A DNA stretch of 64,000 nucleotides from Streptomyces sp. NRRL S-350 (GCF_000719705.1 NZ_JOHO01000002.1:503262-567261); one strand, 5' to 3'; shown: positions 9,463 to 21,388, counted from the stretch's first letter. Numbers and translations are program-made. The notes: generated by a model from the sequence alone, not told the origin.

Positions 9463-12400
9463 ATGAAACGTCTTCGACCAGCGGCCGCGCTCTTGTCCGG
9501 CCTGCTGCTCCCCCTCGCACTGCCCACCCCCTCCCCGGCCGCACCCGCGATCGGCGCGGCCCCCACGGCGGCGTCCGCACCGGTGACGGCCGGTCCAGGC
9601 GCGGACGGGCCGGATCTGAGCTACGCCAACCGCACCTCCCCGCCCCCCGGCCTGCCCGACTGGTCCGGCGCCGGCTACCGGGGCGGCCAACCGCTGCCCG
9701 GTGACGGCGACCTGACCGGCGACGCGGCCTGCCGCATCACCCCGGACCAGCTCGCCGCCAAGTACGGCGTACGGCCGGACGACGGGGCCGACGACACCAC
9801 CGGGCTGCAGCGGGCCGTCGACGACGTCAAGGCCAACTGCTCGCCCAACGCCGGCTTCAACCGGCTCTCGCTCATCTCCCTGCCGACCGGGCGGATCGAC
9901 GTGTCCCGGCAGATCTACGTCGACGCCGACTTCCTGGTCCTGCGCGGCCAGGGCTCCGGCGACGGCGGTACCCGGGTGGTGTTCCGGCCGGACGCCAACA
10001 CCCGCTACGACACGCTCGTCAACGGCCGCTGGGACCAGGACGGCATGAAGGCCGGCAGCGGCAGCGACGTCGGCACGGGCGGCTGGATCTGGCCGGGGCG
10101 CGGCCTGTTCCGGGTGCAGACCCGGGACGTCGCGGACCGTTACCAGGACGACTGGGCGGCGGCCCCGACGAACCGCAAGGACATCTTCGAGGGCAGCGTC
10201 AACCAGCACTGGGCCTCCGGCATCAAGGTGGCCGCCTCGGCCGACGACCCCGGCTACTCGGCCCGGCAAGGGCAGAACGTCGTCCGGCTGGACGCGAAGG
10301 CCGACATGAAGAAGTTCGCGCTGGGCGGCTACGTCTGGGTGGGCGCGGCCAACAGCGTCAAGTTCTACGAGCAGCAGGGCGTGTCCGACCGCAGCCAGAT
10401 GGACAACCTGCACATGCGCCAGCAGATGTTCCGGGTCAACGCCCTCGACGCCAGCGCCAGGACCGTCACCCTGGACCGCCCTCTGGAGTGGGACCTGCCG
10501 GTCGACTCGACCTCGGACGGCTCGCCCGCACTGGGCGACAAGCCCTACCCCAGCAAGGTCACTCCGCTCAAGGTGGTCCAGGGCGTCGGGTTCGAGGACT
10601 TCGCCTTCACCCAGGAGATGAACGGCCTGCCCAGGCTCGGCGGCGGCAGCTACCAGCTGACCCCCGACCAGGCCGTCCACAACTACGGCAACATGGCCCC
10701 CGAGTACGCGATGCACGGCATCGTCTTCAAGTGGGCCGCCAACGACTGGGCGCGCGGACTGAAGGCCGAGATGACCGGCTCCCACCCGGTCGTCACCGAG
10801 GACGCCCGCAACCTGCAGATCGAGCGCAACAGCTTCGACGGCGCCTGGAACAAGGGCAAGGGCGGCAACGGCTACCTGCGCGGCAGCCGCGTCTGGGACT
10901 CGCTGTACGCCTACAACCTCAGCCGCAACCTGCGCCACTTCACCTTCCAGTGGTCGGCCAGCGGCAACGTCGCCTTCCGCAACGACCTCGACTCCGACCT
11001 GAACCTGCACGGCGGTTGGGAGCACGACAACCTCTTCGAACAGAACACGCTGAGGGTGCCCTACGAGCACCGCTCGGGCAGCTGCCAGACCAACTGCGGC
11101 GGCGAGGGCGGCGAGATCGACGAGGGGACGTGGTACCCGATCTGGTGGGCGGCCGGCCCCAAGGCGGTCAAGTGGTCGGGCTCCTCGGGGCCCCAGAACG
11201 TCTTCCACGACAACACCCTGATCAAGCAGACGACCCCGGGCGGCCCGTTCGAGCCCTACTCGCCCTACGGGACGCAGCCCGGCACCGCCTTCCAGTTCGG
11301 CTCCGCCAACGGCGACCCGAGCCGGTTCCAGCCGCTGGGCCAGGACGGCCAGGGGATCCCGGACTGGACCGGCCGGGAGACCCTGGACTACACCGGCAAG
11401 GGAGTCGTGCCCCTCGACGTGGGCAAGCGGCCGTCACTGTTCCTCGCGGACACCGGCGGCGGCATCGACCCGCGCGACGGCAGCAGCCGCCGGGTGGCCA
11501 CCTGGAACATGCAGGGCGCGAACACCCCCGAGTCGAACGGCAACAAGTACAGCAACGACCTGCCCCAGCTGTACGGGCGCACCGGCGGACGGGCCGACGC
11601 CGACATCGTCGCGCTGCAGGAGGCCGGCGCCCCGCCCGGCGGCGCCGTCTTCCAGCAGAGCATCAGCACGCCCAACATCCACTACTTCACGGACGACGGC
11701 CTCCACACCATCCCGGTGCAGGAGTACCGCATCGGGAGCGCGGGCCGGCCCGCCGGCTGGCTGTACTGGCTGCGCACCGACACCAGCTCCGAGCAGTGGG
11801 GCCGGGTCAACCTGGCCGTCTTCAGCCGCACCCGGGTCGCCCCGCAGAACGTGTACGTCGCCCGGGAGGGCATCCTCGGCAACCGGACCGACTCCCGGCC
11901 CGCGCTCGGCATCAACGTCGACGGCGTCGCCTACTTCACCGTGCACGGATGGTCGGGCAGCGGCAACGACGACCCGCAACTGCTGCGCAACATCGGTGAC
12001 CAGATGTCCGCCGCAGGCCTGCCCTGGATCGCCCTGGGCGACTACAACCGCAGCCCGGACAGCATGCGCGCCGCGGTCGGCACCGACCTGGTCGTCCACG
12101 CCCAGGGGCTGCCCACCCACCCCACGGACCGGGTCGGCACCGGCACCCCGGCGGTCCTCGACTACGCGGTCGCCCCTCCCAGCGGCGGACCCCTGTCCCA
12201 GCCCACCGTCGCCGGGATCTCGCGCGTCGGCATCAACTCGTCGGACCACTACCCCGTCGTGTACACCCTCAGCGGCCTGCCGACCCGACCGGCGGTCACG
12301 CAGTCGGTGACGCCGACCCTGTCCACCCAGATCGTGCTGCGCAGCGCCGCCACCACCAACGCGGCCTCTCCCACCAGGACCAGCCACGTGGTCAGCGACC

Positions 12401-13179
12401 AGCCGGTCAACCAGGCCAACGGCTCCTCGCAGGTGTTCACCGTCTCGCCCGACCTCGAACACAGCGGCTACTACCGCCTGGCCAACACGAGCGCGCCCTA
12501 CGTCGGCCACTACCTGGGACAGGAGGGCGGCGCCCGCGACGCGCGAGCGGTGGTCTGGCCGAGCGAGGCGGTGGACCAGCTCTGGGCGCCGGTCTACCAG
12601 GGCGACGGCACCTGGACCCTGCAGAACTACCTCACCCGGCAGTTCCTCACGGACGTCAACAGCAGCCAGGCGCTGGCCGGTCGCGACTACGACGGCGCGG
12701 CCGACCAGCGCTGGTTCCTCCAGGACCCGCGCGAGGTCACCGGCGTCAACGAGATCGTCACGACGGACAACGCGGCACTCTCGGTCGACGACCTGAGCAC
12801 GGCGCCCCACCCGGTGTACCTGGCCCCGGACTCCCACCGCAGCACTCAGCAGTTCAGCGCGATCTCCGCCGGGCAGAGCGGCTCGGACCACTGCTTCTAC
12901 CTGGTCAACGAGGGGCAGTACGTCAACTCGACGGCGGCCCACCCGGGGCAGCCCCTGAACGGGAGCCTCGTCACCATGGGCGGCTTCCGCCCCAATGACG
13001 ACGGCTACCTGTGGTGCGCGACACCCGACGGCCCGGACGGCACCCTGCTGACCAACCACACGGCCTCCGACGAGCGCCTGAACCTCACCCGTGCCGAGGC
13101 GTCCGACGAGACGGCGGTCGGCAGCGCCGGCTCCGGTGCCGCCAAGCTCCACTGGAGGTTCCTGCCGGTCACCCGGTGA
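9463..13179 (+). CDS. Large secreted protein: pectate-lyase-like beta-helix + CdtB/DNase I-like nuclease + lectin-like tail
   Basis: 1238 residues. The signal peptide is MKRLRPAAALLSGLLLPLAL to about residue 30. Residues about 75-640 look like a right-handed beta-helix of the pectate-lyase-3 type (KYGVRPDDGADDTTGLQRAV start, long Asn/Gly-rich strands). Residues about 675-940 form an endonuclease/exonuclease/phosphatase domain close to CdtB: VATWNMQG (Asn682), ALQEAG (Glu720), NLAVFSR, RPALGI, FTVHGW (His828), GDYNRSP (Asp860, Asn862) and SSDHYPV (Asp928, His929). All DNase I-type catalytic positions are present. Residues about 960-1100 (YYRLANTSAPYVGHYLGQEG, LWAPVYQGDGTWTLQN, QRWFL) look like a ricin-type lectin, and more beta-rich sequence follows. 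The substrate could be nucleic acid or phospho-lipid; secretion is clear. AAGGA precedes ATG 9463, and a very strong terminator follows. Confidence 0.8.
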   Translation: MKRLRPAAALLSGLLLPLALPTPSPAAPAIGAAPTAASAPVTAGPGADGPDLSYANRTSPPPGLPDWSGAGYRGGQPLPGDGDLTGDAACRITPDQLAAKYGVRPDDGADDTTGLQRAVDDVKANCSPNAGFNRLSLISLPTGRIDVSRQIYVDADFLVLRGQGSGDGGTRVVFRPDANTRYDTLVNGRWDQDGMKAGSGSDVGTGGWIWPGRGLFRVQTRDVADRYQDDWAAAPTNRKDIFEGSVNQHWASGIKVAASADDPGYSARQGQNVVRLDAKADMKKFALGGYVWVGAANSVKFYEQQGVSDRSQMDNLHMRQQMFRVNALDASARTVTLDRPLEWDLPVDSTSDGSPALGDKPYPSKVTPLKVVQGVGFEDFAFTQEMNGLPRLGGGSYQLTPDQAVHNYGNMAPEYAMHGIVFKWAANDWARGLKAEMTGSHPVVTEDARNLQIERNSFDGAWNKGKGGNGYLRGSRVWDSLYAYNLSRNLRHFTFQWSASGNVAFRNDLDSDLNLHGGWEHDNLFEQNTLRVPYEHRSGSCQTNCGGEGGEIDEGTWYPIWWAAGPKAVKWSGSSGPQNVFHDNTLIKQTTPGGPFEPYSPYGTQPGTAFQFGSANGDPSRFQPLGQDGQGIPDWTGRETLDYTGKGVVPLDVGKRPSLFLADTGGGIDPRDGSSRRVATWNMQGANTPESNGNKYSNDLPQLYGRTGGRADADIVALQEAGAPPGGAVFQQSISTPNIHYFTDDGLHTIPVQEYRIGSAGRPAGWLYWLRTDTSSEQWGRVNLAVFSRTRVAPQNVYVAREGILGNRTDSRPALGINVDGVAYFTVHGWSGSGNDDPQLLRNIGDQMSAAGLPWIALGDYNRSPDSMRAAVGTDLVVHAQGLPTHPTDRVGTGTPAVLDYAVAPPSGGPLSQPTVAGISRVGINSSDHYPVVYTLSGLPTRPAVTQSVTPTLSTQIVLRSAATTNAASPTRTSHVVSDQPVNQANGSSQVFTVSPDLEHSGYYRLANTSAPYVGHYLGQEGGARDARAVVWPSEAVDQLWAPVYQGDGTWTLQNYLTRQFLTDVNSSQALAGRDYDGAADQRWFLQDPREVTGVNEIVTTDNAALSVDDLSTAPHPVYLAPDSHRSTQQFSAISAGQSGSDHCFYLVNEGQYVNSTAAHPGQPLNGSLVTMGGFRPNDDGYLWCATPDGPDGTLLTNHTASDERLNLTRAEASDETAVGSAGSGAAKLHWRFLPVTR

Positions 13180-13195
13180 CCGCGCATCGACCGCC

Positions 13196-13235
13196 GCCAC
13201 CGTGCCCCCTGCGCGCCCGCAGGGGGCACGGTGGC
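13196..13235. terminator. Very strong 18-bp-stem terminator
   Basis: GCCACCGTGCCCCCTGCG (13196-13213) pairs perfectly with bases 13218-13235 across a 4-nt loop, 16 bp past the preceding stop codon. It separates that gene from the sugar-transport operon. Confidence 0.85.
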
Positions 13236-13383
13236 GTTCCGGGAGTCGTGACCGCGCGGTGCCGGGCGGCAGGCGACGGGCCCGGTTCGTCCGTTCGGAT
13301 GGCGGGCGGCGCGGCACGCCCGGGGCCGCCCGGGGCGGCGGGCTAGGGTCGGCGGGCCGGTCCGCCCCCACCACGGGAGAACG

Positions 13384-14661
13384 ATGCCGAGGATCCCCAG
13401 AACCCGCTCGCGGTGGACGCGCGCCGCCGTCGGGCTGGCCGTGGTCGCGTCCGCCCTGACGGGCTGCGGGGGCGGCTCCCAGGCCGGGCCGGTCACCCTG
13501 CACTGGTACAACTTCCCGGACGACTCGGGGGCCCTCCAGCAAGCCGCCGACCGCTGCGGGCAGCAGTCCGGCGGCCGCTACACCATCCGCTACGACAAGC
13601 TTCCGCGCGGCGCGGACGGGCAACGCCAGCAACTGGTCCGCCGGATGGCCGCGCACGACGCCGGCGTGGACATCCTGGGCCTGGACGTCACCTGGCCCGC
13701 CGAGTTCGCCGAGGCCGGCTGGATCAAGGAGTGGACCGGGGCGATGCGCGAGCAGGGCACCGCCGACACGCTCGACGCGGCGGTGAAGACCGCGACCTGG
13801 CGGGGCCGGCTCTACGCCGTGCCGTACAACTCCAACACCCAACTGCTCTGGTACCGCGACGACCTCGTACCCACCCCGCCCAGGACCTGGGCGGAGATGC
13901 TGGCCCGGGCCGACGAGCTGGCCCGGCAGGGCAAGCCCCACCTCGTGGAGATCCAGGGCGCGCAGTACGAGGGGCTGACGGTCTGGTTCAACACGCTCGT
14001 GACCAGCGCGGGAGGCACCGTCCTCACCCCCGACGCACAGGCCCCCTCGCTCGGGGCGCCGGCGGTCGCGGCCGCCACGGTGATGCACGACCTGGCGACG
14101 TCGGCGGCCGCCGACCCCTCCCTGCCGAACCAGATGGAGGACCAGAACCGGCTCGCCATGGAGTCCGGCACCGCCGCCTTCGAACTCAACTACCCGTTCG
14201 TCTACCCCTCGATGAAGGCCAACCAGCCGCAGCTGTTCCCGCACTTCCGCTGGGCCCCGTACCCAGCCGTCACCCCCGACCGCCCCGCCAGCGTGACCAT
14301 CGGCGGGATCGACCTCGCGGTGGGCGCCTACAGCCGGCACCCCGACCTCGCCTTCGAAGCCACCCTGTGCCTGCGCAACCGGGACAACCAGCTCACCAAC
14401 GCGCTGAAGGGCGGCCTCCCGCCCTCGCTGCGCAGCCTCTACCAGGCGCCCGAACTCACCGGGAGCTACCCGTTCGCCGCCGAGGTGCTGGCCGCCCTCG
14501 ACTCCGCGAGCATCCGGCCGCAGACCCCCGCCTACCAGAACGTGTCCATCGCCATCTCCCACACCCTGTCCCCACCCGCCGGCATCCGCCCGGACCAGGA
14601 CGTGGCCGACCTCCGCGGGCAGATCCAGGACGCCCTCGGCTCGAAGGGGCTGATTCCGTGA
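13384..14661 (+). CDS. ABC sugar importer, lipoprotein solute-binding protein (LpqY type)
   Basis: 425 residues with a lipoprotein signal: basic start [13 protein letters not shown], a hydrophobic run and lipobox LTGC (mature Cys about residue 29). The body is a family-1 extracellular solute-binding protein: [13 protein letters not shown] strand, [19 protein letters not shown], the [20 protein letters not shown] hinge region, and [13 protein letters not shown]. Together with the two permeases and the ATPase that overlap or follow it, this matches the LpqY-SugA-SugB-SugC arrangement that in mycobacteria recaptures trehalose. In streptomycetes related systems take up trehalose or maltose, so an alpha-glucoside substrate is likely but inferred. 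Its stop overlaps the next start (GTGA), showing translational coupling. Confidence 0.85.
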   Translation: MPRIPRTRSRWTRAAVGLAVVASALTGCGGGSQAGPVTLHWYNFPDDSGALQQAADRCGQQSGGRYTIRYDKLPRGADGQRQQLVRRMAAHDAGVDILGLDVTWPAEFAEAGWIKEWTGAMREQGTADTLDAAVKTATWRGRLYAVPYNSNTQLLWYRDDLVPTPPRTWAEMLARADELARQGKPHLVEIQGAQYEGLTVWFNTLVTSAGGTVLTPDAQAPSLGAPAVAAATVMHDLATSAAADPSLPNQMEDQNRLAMESGTAAFELNYPFVYPSMKANQPQLFPHFRWAPYPAVTPDRPASVTIGGIDLAVGAYSRHPDLAFEATLCLRNRDNQLTNALKGGLPPSLRSLYQAPELTGSYPFAAEVLAALDSASIRPQTPAYQNVSIAISHTLSPPAGIRPDQDVADLRGQIQDALGSKGLIP

Positions 14662-15599
14662 CACCGTCCACCGGAGCCCGCGACGCGGTCGCCCGGGGCC
14701 CGGCCGGCCAGGCCGGCCCCTCCCGCGGCGCCCGCCAGGAACGCCGCCTGGGCCTGCTGCTCTGCGCCCCCGCGGTGATCGTGATGCTCGCGGTCACCGC
14801 CTACCCGATCGGCTACGCCCTCTACCTGTCCCTGCAGCGCTACGACCTGCGCTTCCCCGAGCAGGCGCACTGGATCGGCCTCGCCAACTACGGCGCCGTG
14901 CTGACCTCGACGTTCTGGTGGCAGGCGCTCGGCGTCACCGTCCTGATCACCGCGGTGTCGGTGGCCGTCGAGCTGGTGCTCGGCCTGGCGCTCGCCCTGG
15001 TGATGCACCGCGCCGTCTTCGGCCGCGGCACCGTCCGCACCGCGGTCCTGGTGCCGTACGGGATCGTCACCGTGGTCGCCGCCTACTCCTGGCAGTACGC
15101 CTGGACACCCGGCACCGGCTACCTGGCCGCCCTGCTGCCGCAGGGCAGCGCCCCGCTCACCGAGCAGTGGCCCGCCGTCGGCCTGATCATCCTCGCCGAG
15201 GTGTGGAAGACCACCCCGTTCATGGCGCTGCTCCTGCTCGCGGGCCTGGCCCTGGTGCCCGACGAGACCGTCCGGGCCGCGATGGTGGACGGGGCGAGCT
15301 TCGGGCAGCGGCTGCGCCTGGTGGTCCTGCCGCTGATGAAGCCGGCCATCCTGGTCGCCCTGCTCTTCCGCACCCTGGACGCCTTCCGGATCTTCGACAA
15401 CATCTACGTGCTGACCGGCGGCTCCAACGGCACCGGATCCGTCTCGATCCTCGGCTACGACAACCTCTTCACCGCGCTCAACCTGGGCATCGGCTCGGCG
15501 ATCTCGGTGCTCATCTTCGTCTGCGTCGCGCTCATCGCGCTGGTCTTCGTCAAGCTGTTCGGCGCGGCCGCGCCCGGCGCCGAACCGGAGCGCCGATGA
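14658..15599 (+). CDS. ABC sugar importer permease 1 (SugA type)
   Basis: 313 residues with an N-terminal basic tail and six or so membrane helices ([20 protein letters not shown] is the first). The EAA loop that docks on the ATPase reads [20 protein letters not shown] (about 207-226). This is the MalF/SugA class of binding-protein-dependent permeases. The GTG start overlaps the stop of the binding-protein gene (GTGA), and its own stop overlaps the next ATG (ATGA), so three genes are translated as a chain. Confidence 0.88.
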   Translation: MTPSTGARDAVARGPAGQAGPSRGARQERRLGLLLCAPAVIVMLAVTAYPIGYALYLSLQRYDLRFPEQAHWIGLANYGAVLTSTFWWQALGVTVLITAVSVAVELVLGLALALVMHRAVFGRGTVRTAVLVPYGIVTVVAAYSWQYAWTPGTGYLAALLPQGSAPLTEQWPAVGLIILAEVWKTTPFMALLLLAGLALVPDETVRAAMVDGASFGQRLRLVVLPLMKPAILVALLFRTLDAFRIFDNIYVLTGGSNGTGSVSILGYDNLFTALNLGIGSAISVLIFVCVALIALVFVKLFGAAAPGAEPERR

Positions 15600-16429
15600 A
15601 CGGCCGCCACGCCCGGACACTGACCGGCTGGGGCATCGCCAACCTGGTCGTCGTCCTCTACGCCCTGTTCCCGGTGTGGTGGATCGTGGCGCTCTCGTTC
15701 AAGGACCCGGCCACCCTCTCCGACGGCGACTTCGTGCCGCGCAAGTGGACCTGGGCCAACTACCGCGGCATCTTCCAGACCTCGGAGTTCACCCGCGCCC
15801 TGGTGAACTCCATCGGGATCGCAGTGATCGCCACCACCATCGCCGTCGTCCTCGGCACCATGGCCGCCTACGCCGTCGCCCGGCTGCGCTTCCCCGGCAA
15901 GCGGCTGCTGATCGGGGTGTCCCTGCTGATCGCGATGTTCCCGCCGATCTCGCTGGTCTCACCGCTGTTCAACATCGAGCGGGTGCTCGGAATCTTCGAC
16001 ACCTGGCTCGGGCTGATCATCCCGTACATGACCTTCTCGCTGCCGCTGGCGATCTACACCCTCTCGGCGTTCTTCCGCGAGATCCCCTGGGACCTGGAGA
16101 AGGCCGCCAAGGTCGACGGCGCCACGCCCTGGCAGGCGTTCCGGCTGGTCATCGCCCCGCTGGCGGCGCCGGGCGTGTTCACCACCGGCATCCTGGTCTT
16201 CATCTTCTGCTGGAACGACTTCCTGTTCGCCATCTCGCTGACCTCCACCACCGCGGCCCGGACCGTGCCGGCCGCCATCGCGTTCTTCACCGGAAGCTCC
16301 CAGTTCGAGCAGCCGACCGGCTCGATCGCGGCCGCCGCCGTGATCATCACGATCCCGATCGTGGTCTTCGTGCTGCTGTTCCAACGCCGCATCGTCGCCG
16401 GGCTCACCGCCGGCGCAGTCAAAGGTTGA
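15596..16429 (+). CDS. ABC sugar importer permease 2 (SugB type)
   Basis: 277 residues with six membrane helices. [20 protein letters not shown] is the first, [11 protein letters not shown] and [10 protein letters not shown] are typical of MalG/SugB permeases, and the EAA loop is [20 protein letters not shown]. It forms the translocation pore with the preceding permease. ATG overlaps the upstream stop (ATGA). Confidence 0.88.
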   Translation: MNGRHARTLTGWGIANLVVVLYALFPVWWIVALSFKDPATLSDGDFVPRKWTWANYRGIFQTSEFTRALVNSIGIAVIATTIAVVLGTMAAYAVARLRFPGKRLLIGVSLLIAMFPPISLVSPLFNIERVLGIFDTWLGLIIPYMTFSLPLAIYTLSAFFREIPWDLEKAAKVDGATPWQAFRLVIAPLAAPGVFTTGILVFIFCWNDFLFAISLTSTTAARTVPAAIAFFTGSSQFEQPTGSIAAAAVIITIPIVVFVLLFQRRIVAGLTAGAVKG

Positions 16430-16463
16430 GACCGCCGCACCCGGCGGACCAGGAAGGCGGATC

Positions 16464-17648
<1,185 letters not shown>

Positions 17649-17680
17649 CGCCGCCGCACTCCCTGCCGGTCGGCTCCCCT

Positions 17681-18529
17681 TCACTCGTACGGGACGACGG
17701 CGACCGGGCAGCGGACGTGGTGGATCGCCGCGTGCGCCACCGGGCCGAGGTGGTGGTGGCGCAGCGGCATCCAGTGCCGGCGGCGGCCGACGACGAGCAG
17801 CCGGGCCGTCGCCGCCGCGTCCACGAGCTCGACGGCGGCCTTGCCCCGGACCAGGTCGGTCGTCACCTCCACCTCGGGGTGGCGGGCCCGCCAGGACTCC
17901 AGGGCTTCGGCGAGGTCGGCCCGCTCGCCGGCGGACACCTCGCCCTCCAGGCCGCCGATGGCGCCGTAGGACAGGTGCGCACTGCCGGGCGGCGGTGCCC
18001 AGACGTGCACGACGCGCAGCGGCGCCGAGCGGAGTGCGGCGGCCTCGAAGGCGAAGGCCAGGACGGCGTCCGCCGGGCGCGCCAGGTCGAGGCCCACCGT
18101 CACCGGGCCGTTCCTCTCGCCCGCGTCCGACCGGACCAGCACCACCGGGCAGACGGCCCGGCGCAGCACCTCCTGGCTGACCGAGCCGACCAGGAAGCCG
18201 TGGACGGTGCCGAGCCCGCGCGAGCCCAGCACGACCACGGCGGCACGGCGTGCGGCGGCCTCCAGCGCCTCGGCAGGGTCGGCGGAGACGAGGGATCCGG
18301 CGACCGGCACCCCGGGCACCAGGGCGCGCAGCTCGGCCTCGCGGTCGGTGAGGCGGCCCAGGGCCTGGTCGTAGCTCTGCTCGCTGCCGACCACGTCCCG
18401 CTTGGGGAGGGGCCAGGCCCGGAGCAGGTCGAGGCGCAGGCCGCGGCGCACCGCCTCGCGGGCGGCCCACTCGGTGGCGGCCATGCTCTCGGGCGAGCCG
18501 TCGAATCCGGCGATCACGGATCCGCTCAT
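17681..18529 (-). CDS. Tandem-domain universal stress protein
   Basis: 282 residues with two UspA domains. The first opens [20 protein letters not shown] and closes with [20 protein letters not shown] then CPVVLV. The second opens [20 protein letters not shown] and ends [20 protein letters not shown] then CPVAVVPY. The first domain keeps the G-2x-G-9x-G(S/T) nucleotide-binding pattern. In the second this loop is altered ([15 protein letters not shown]) and His/Arg-rich, so it may not bind ATP in the usual way. Cytosolic. Such proteins accumulate in dormancy or hypoxia. ATG follows GAGGAGGA. Confidence 0.85.
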   Translation of the reverse strand: MSGSVIAGFDGSPESMAATEWAAREAVRRGLRLDLLRAWPLPKRDVVGSEQSYDQALGRLTDREAELRALVPGVPVAGSLVSADPAEALEAAARRAAVVVLGSRGLGTVHGFLVGSVSQEVLRRAVCPVVLVRSDAGERNGPVTVGLDLARPADAVLAFAFEAAALRSAPLRVVHVWAPPPGSAHLSYGAIGGLEGEVSAGERADLAEALESWRARHPEVEVTTDLVRGKAAVELVDAAATARLLVVGRRRHWMPLRHHHLGPVAHAAIHHVRCPVAVVPYE

Positions 18530-18768
18530 GGCGTCCTCCTCGGTTCCGCGGCGGACCGAGGGGGCGTCCGCCGCCTCGGGTGCGGGCCCCAGTATCGGCA
18601 GTCGGCGCGGTCGGCGCCTCCCGGAGCGCGCCGCCGCCGCTCCGGGCCGTCCCCGGCCCCGGGCCCGGAGCCGAGGCCGGATCCGGTGCTGGGCGCCGCC
18701 CGCCGAGGGGCGGCGCAGCGCCGCTGACCACGGGAAACACCGATCGGGAGCCTGGATATGCTGGTCCC

Positions 18769-19137
18769 ATGAGTGACACCCTTCCCGCCTGCCCGCAGTG
18801 CGCCGGCGAGTACACCTACGAGATGGACGCCCTCATGGTCTGCCCGGAGTGCGGCCACGAGTGGGCGCCCGCCGACGGCGAGGCCGCCGCCGGGGCCGCC
18901 CCCGCCGGGGGCGGCGAGCGAGTGGTCAGGGACGCGGTCGGCAACGTCCTGGCCGACGGCGACACCGTCACCGTCGTCAAGGCCCTCAAGGTCAAGGGCA
19001 GCGTCTCCGGCATCAAGGCCGGCACCAAGGTCCGCAACATCCGCCTGGTCGACGGCGTCGACGGCCACGACATCGACTGCCGCATCGACGGCTTCGGCGC
19101 GATGCAGCTCAAGTCCGGCGTGGTCAAGAAGGCCTGA
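18769..19137 (+). CDS. yjdM: PhnA/YjdM-family zinc-ribbon protein
   Basis: 122 residues. [20 protein letters not shown] and [11 protein letters not shown] give the CxxC...CxxC zinc ribbon. A Glu/Ala/Gly linker of about 20 residues leads to the C-terminal domain [36 protein letters not shown] and [16 protein letters not shown]. This is the full YjdM/PhnA pattern, though the family name PhnA is misleading because phosphonate hydrolysis is not generally shown. Function is unknown. ATG 18769 is the family start; the ribosome binding site is weak. Confidence 0.88.
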   Translation: MSDTLPACPQCAGEYTYEMDALMVCPECGHEWAPADGEAAAGAAPAGGGERVVRDAVGNVLADGDTVTVVKALKVKGSVSGIKAGTKVRNIRLVDGVDGHDIDCRIDGFGAMQLKSGVVKKA

Positions 19138-19272
19138 CGAGTCCTTCGCGGTCGAACCCGGCCCGCCGGCGCCGGCCGGGTCTTCACCGCGCTCTTCCCG
19201 GCACCCAGGGCAGCCCCGTATGGTCGGTCACCGCCGACTTGTCGAGCCACCGTCACCACCACGGGGATGCGC

Positions 19273-21213
19273 ATGAAGAGACTCGGAACGCGCCTGCTCG
19301 CCCTGGCCGCGTGCCTGCCCGTACTCGCCGCCCTGGCGGCGGGCTCCGGCGCCGCGGCGCCGACGGGCGCCACCGCCGACCGGCCCGCCGCCGCGGCGGC
19401 CGCCGGTGCCCGGTCGGCCGCGACCTGGACCGGTCCGCTCAGCACCCGCGGGCGCTACATCGTCGACGCGAACGGCGACCGGTTCAAGCTGAAGGCCGCC
19501 AACTGGGCCGGGGCCCAAGGGACCTGGGAAGGCAGCGGTAGCGCCGACGACCCCGCGAACAACCAGGCCGGGCAGGTGTCGCACAACCTCCCGCTGGGGC
19601 TGGACCGGGTGCCGATGGCCCGGCTCCTGGACGACTTCCACGCCCTGGGCCTCAACAGCATCCGGCTGCCGTTCGCCAACGCGATGATCCACGACACCGC
19701 GCCCGTACCGGACGTCGCCGTCGCCGCGAACCCGCAGCTGAAGGGGAAGACCCCGCTCCAGGTGTTCGACGCCGTCATCGCCGCGCTCACCGCCGACGGC
19801 TTCGCGGTCATCCTCAACAACCACACCACCAGCTACCGCTTCTGCTGCGGCCTGGACGGCAACGAGCGGTGGAACAGCGGCCAGACCACCCAGGCCTGGG
19901 AGGACGACTGGGTGTTCCTGGCGAAGCGGTACAAGGACAACAAGCGGGTGGTCGGCGCCGACCTGCGCAACGAAGTCCGCCGCGACACCTGGGACGACCC
20001 CAACTGGGGCCTGGGCGACGCCCACGACGAGTACGCCGCCTTCGAGGAGGCCGGCAACCGGATCCTGCAGGCCGACCCGGACCTGCTCGTCGTCATGGAG
20101 GGCATCAACTGGTACGGCATCCCCGCCGCGCCGTTCAGCCACGGCCGCCCGATGCTCACCCCGGTGCGCAACCTCTCCAACACCCTGATCGACTCCGGCA
20201 AACTGGTGTACTCCGCGCACTTCTACGCCTACACCGGGCCGGCCAACACCGGGGCGGGCAGCGGCCCGGGAGCGACGAACGACCCCCGCTACGAGGACTT
20301 CACCCCCGCACAGCTGGCCCAGGTCGTGGACGACGAGGCGCTGTTCGTCACCCAGGCCGGGCAGCACTTCACCGCCCCGGTCTGGATCAGCGAGTTCGGC
20401 GCGGGCGGACGCGGCTCCACCGACACCGGGGAACAGACCTGGCTGGACACCTTCACCGACCTCCTGGCCCGCAACGACACCGACTTCGCCGTCTGGCCGC
20501 TGGTCGGCTGGGCCGACACCGGCGGACGGCCGCTGGACACCTGGGCGCTGCTCTCCTACGACCCCGCCGGCCGGCGCACCGGCCTCGGCGACCCCGGTGA
20601 CTGGCGGGCACCCGACTGGCACAAGCTCGTCGACGCCCCCGCGCTCACCGGCCCGGTCGCCCGGGTGGACCACTGGAACATGCTCGACCTCGACCACAGC
20701 GACCGGAACGTCTCCCGGCGGATGCTCGCCCTGCCGGACTGGAGCCCCGGCAACCGCAAGGGCACCTGCCCGGACGGCCTGCGCCTGATCGCCCTGGGCC
20801 GCGGCGCCAGCCGAGGCCTGTGCACCGACGCGGGCGAGCCCGCGACGGGCACCGGCGACTGGACCACCGTCACCGACGAGCGCTACGTCACCGCGGGGGA
20901 CTGGGCCCCCGGCTACAACAAGCTGCAGTGCCCCGACCACACCTACGCCGTCGGCTACGGCGTGCACGGCGACGCCATGGCCGCCCTGCTGTGCGCACCC
21001 GGCGCGGGGCCCCTGCCCACGACCGGTCGCACCCTCTGGTTCGACCGGGGCGACAACCGGCCCCCCACCGGCGGCTCCGTCGCGAGCGACTGGGCGCCGG
21101 GCCACTACAAGGGCCAGTGTGCGGACGGCGAGTACCTGGCCGGCGTCGCCTACACCTGGCGGTCGCTCCAGTACGGCGCCCCCGACGCCCTGCTCTGCCG
21201 CCCGCTCGCCTGA
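19273..21213 (+). CDS. Secreted GH5-type glycoside hydrolase with three C-terminal WxPGxxK repeats
   Basis: 646 residues with signal peptide MKRLGTRLLALAACLPVLAA (cleavage near AAA). The GH5 barrel spans about 50-450: GRYIVDANGDRFKLKAANWA opening, GLNSIRLPFAN, VVGADLRNEVR with probable acid/base Glu234, and VWISEFGAGG with probable nucleophile Glu374. The last 170 residues hold three copies of a motif (PDWSPGNRKGTCPDGLRLIA, GDWAPGYNKLQCPDHTYAVG, SDWAPGHYKGQCADGEYLAG), each followed by a loop ending in a Cys before Arg/Ala-Pro. This suggests a small disulfide-linked repeat domain that may bind substrate. It resembles GH5 enzymes annotated as cellulase/endoglycosidase; the substrate is not clear. 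The ATG at 19273 has GGGG six bases upstream, preferred over the ATG at 19267. Confidence 0.82.
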   Translation: MKRLGTRLLALAACLPVLAALAAGSGAAAPTGATADRPAAAAAAGARSAATWTGPLSTRGRYIVDANGDRFKLKAANWAGAQGTWEGSGSADDPANNQAGQVSHNLPLGLDRVPMARLLDDFHALGLNSIRLPFANAMIHDTAPVPDVAVAANPQLKGKTPLQVFDAVIAALTADGFAVILNNHTTSYRFCCGLDGNERWNSGQTTQAWEDDWVFLAKRYKDNKRVVGADLRNEVRRDTWDDPNWGLGDAHDEYAAFEEAGNRILQADPDLLVVMEGINWYGIPAAPFSHGRPMLTPVRNLSNTLIDSGKLVYSAHFYAYTGPANTGAGSGPGATNDPRYEDFTPAQLAQVVDDEALFVTQAGQHFTAPVWISEFGAGGRGSTDTGEQTWLDTFTDLLARNDTDFAVWPLVGWADTGGRPLDTWALLSYDPAGRRTGLGDPGDWRAPDWHKLVDAPALTGPVARVDHWNMLDLDHSDRNVSRRMLALPDWSPGNRKGTCPDGLRLIALGRGASRGLCTDAGEPATGTGDWTTVTDERYVTAGDWAPGYNKLQCPDHTYAVGYGVHGDAMAALLCAPGAGPLPTTGRTLWFDRGDNRPPTGGSVASDWAPGHYKGQCADGEYLAGVAYTWRSLQYGAPDALLCRPLA

Positions 21214-21388
21214 CCGGCTCCGGCCGCCGCCGCCCGCCCGAGCGGTGGCGGGCGGCCTCGACGGGACCGGGCGCGCCCCGCCGGGACCGAGCGCCGGGCA
21301 CGCCCCGCCGGGACCGGTGCCTCATGTGCCCGGGACACCGGGTGCAGGACACTGCTGCCATCCGGCCGTCGGCGAGGAGAGGGTGCTC

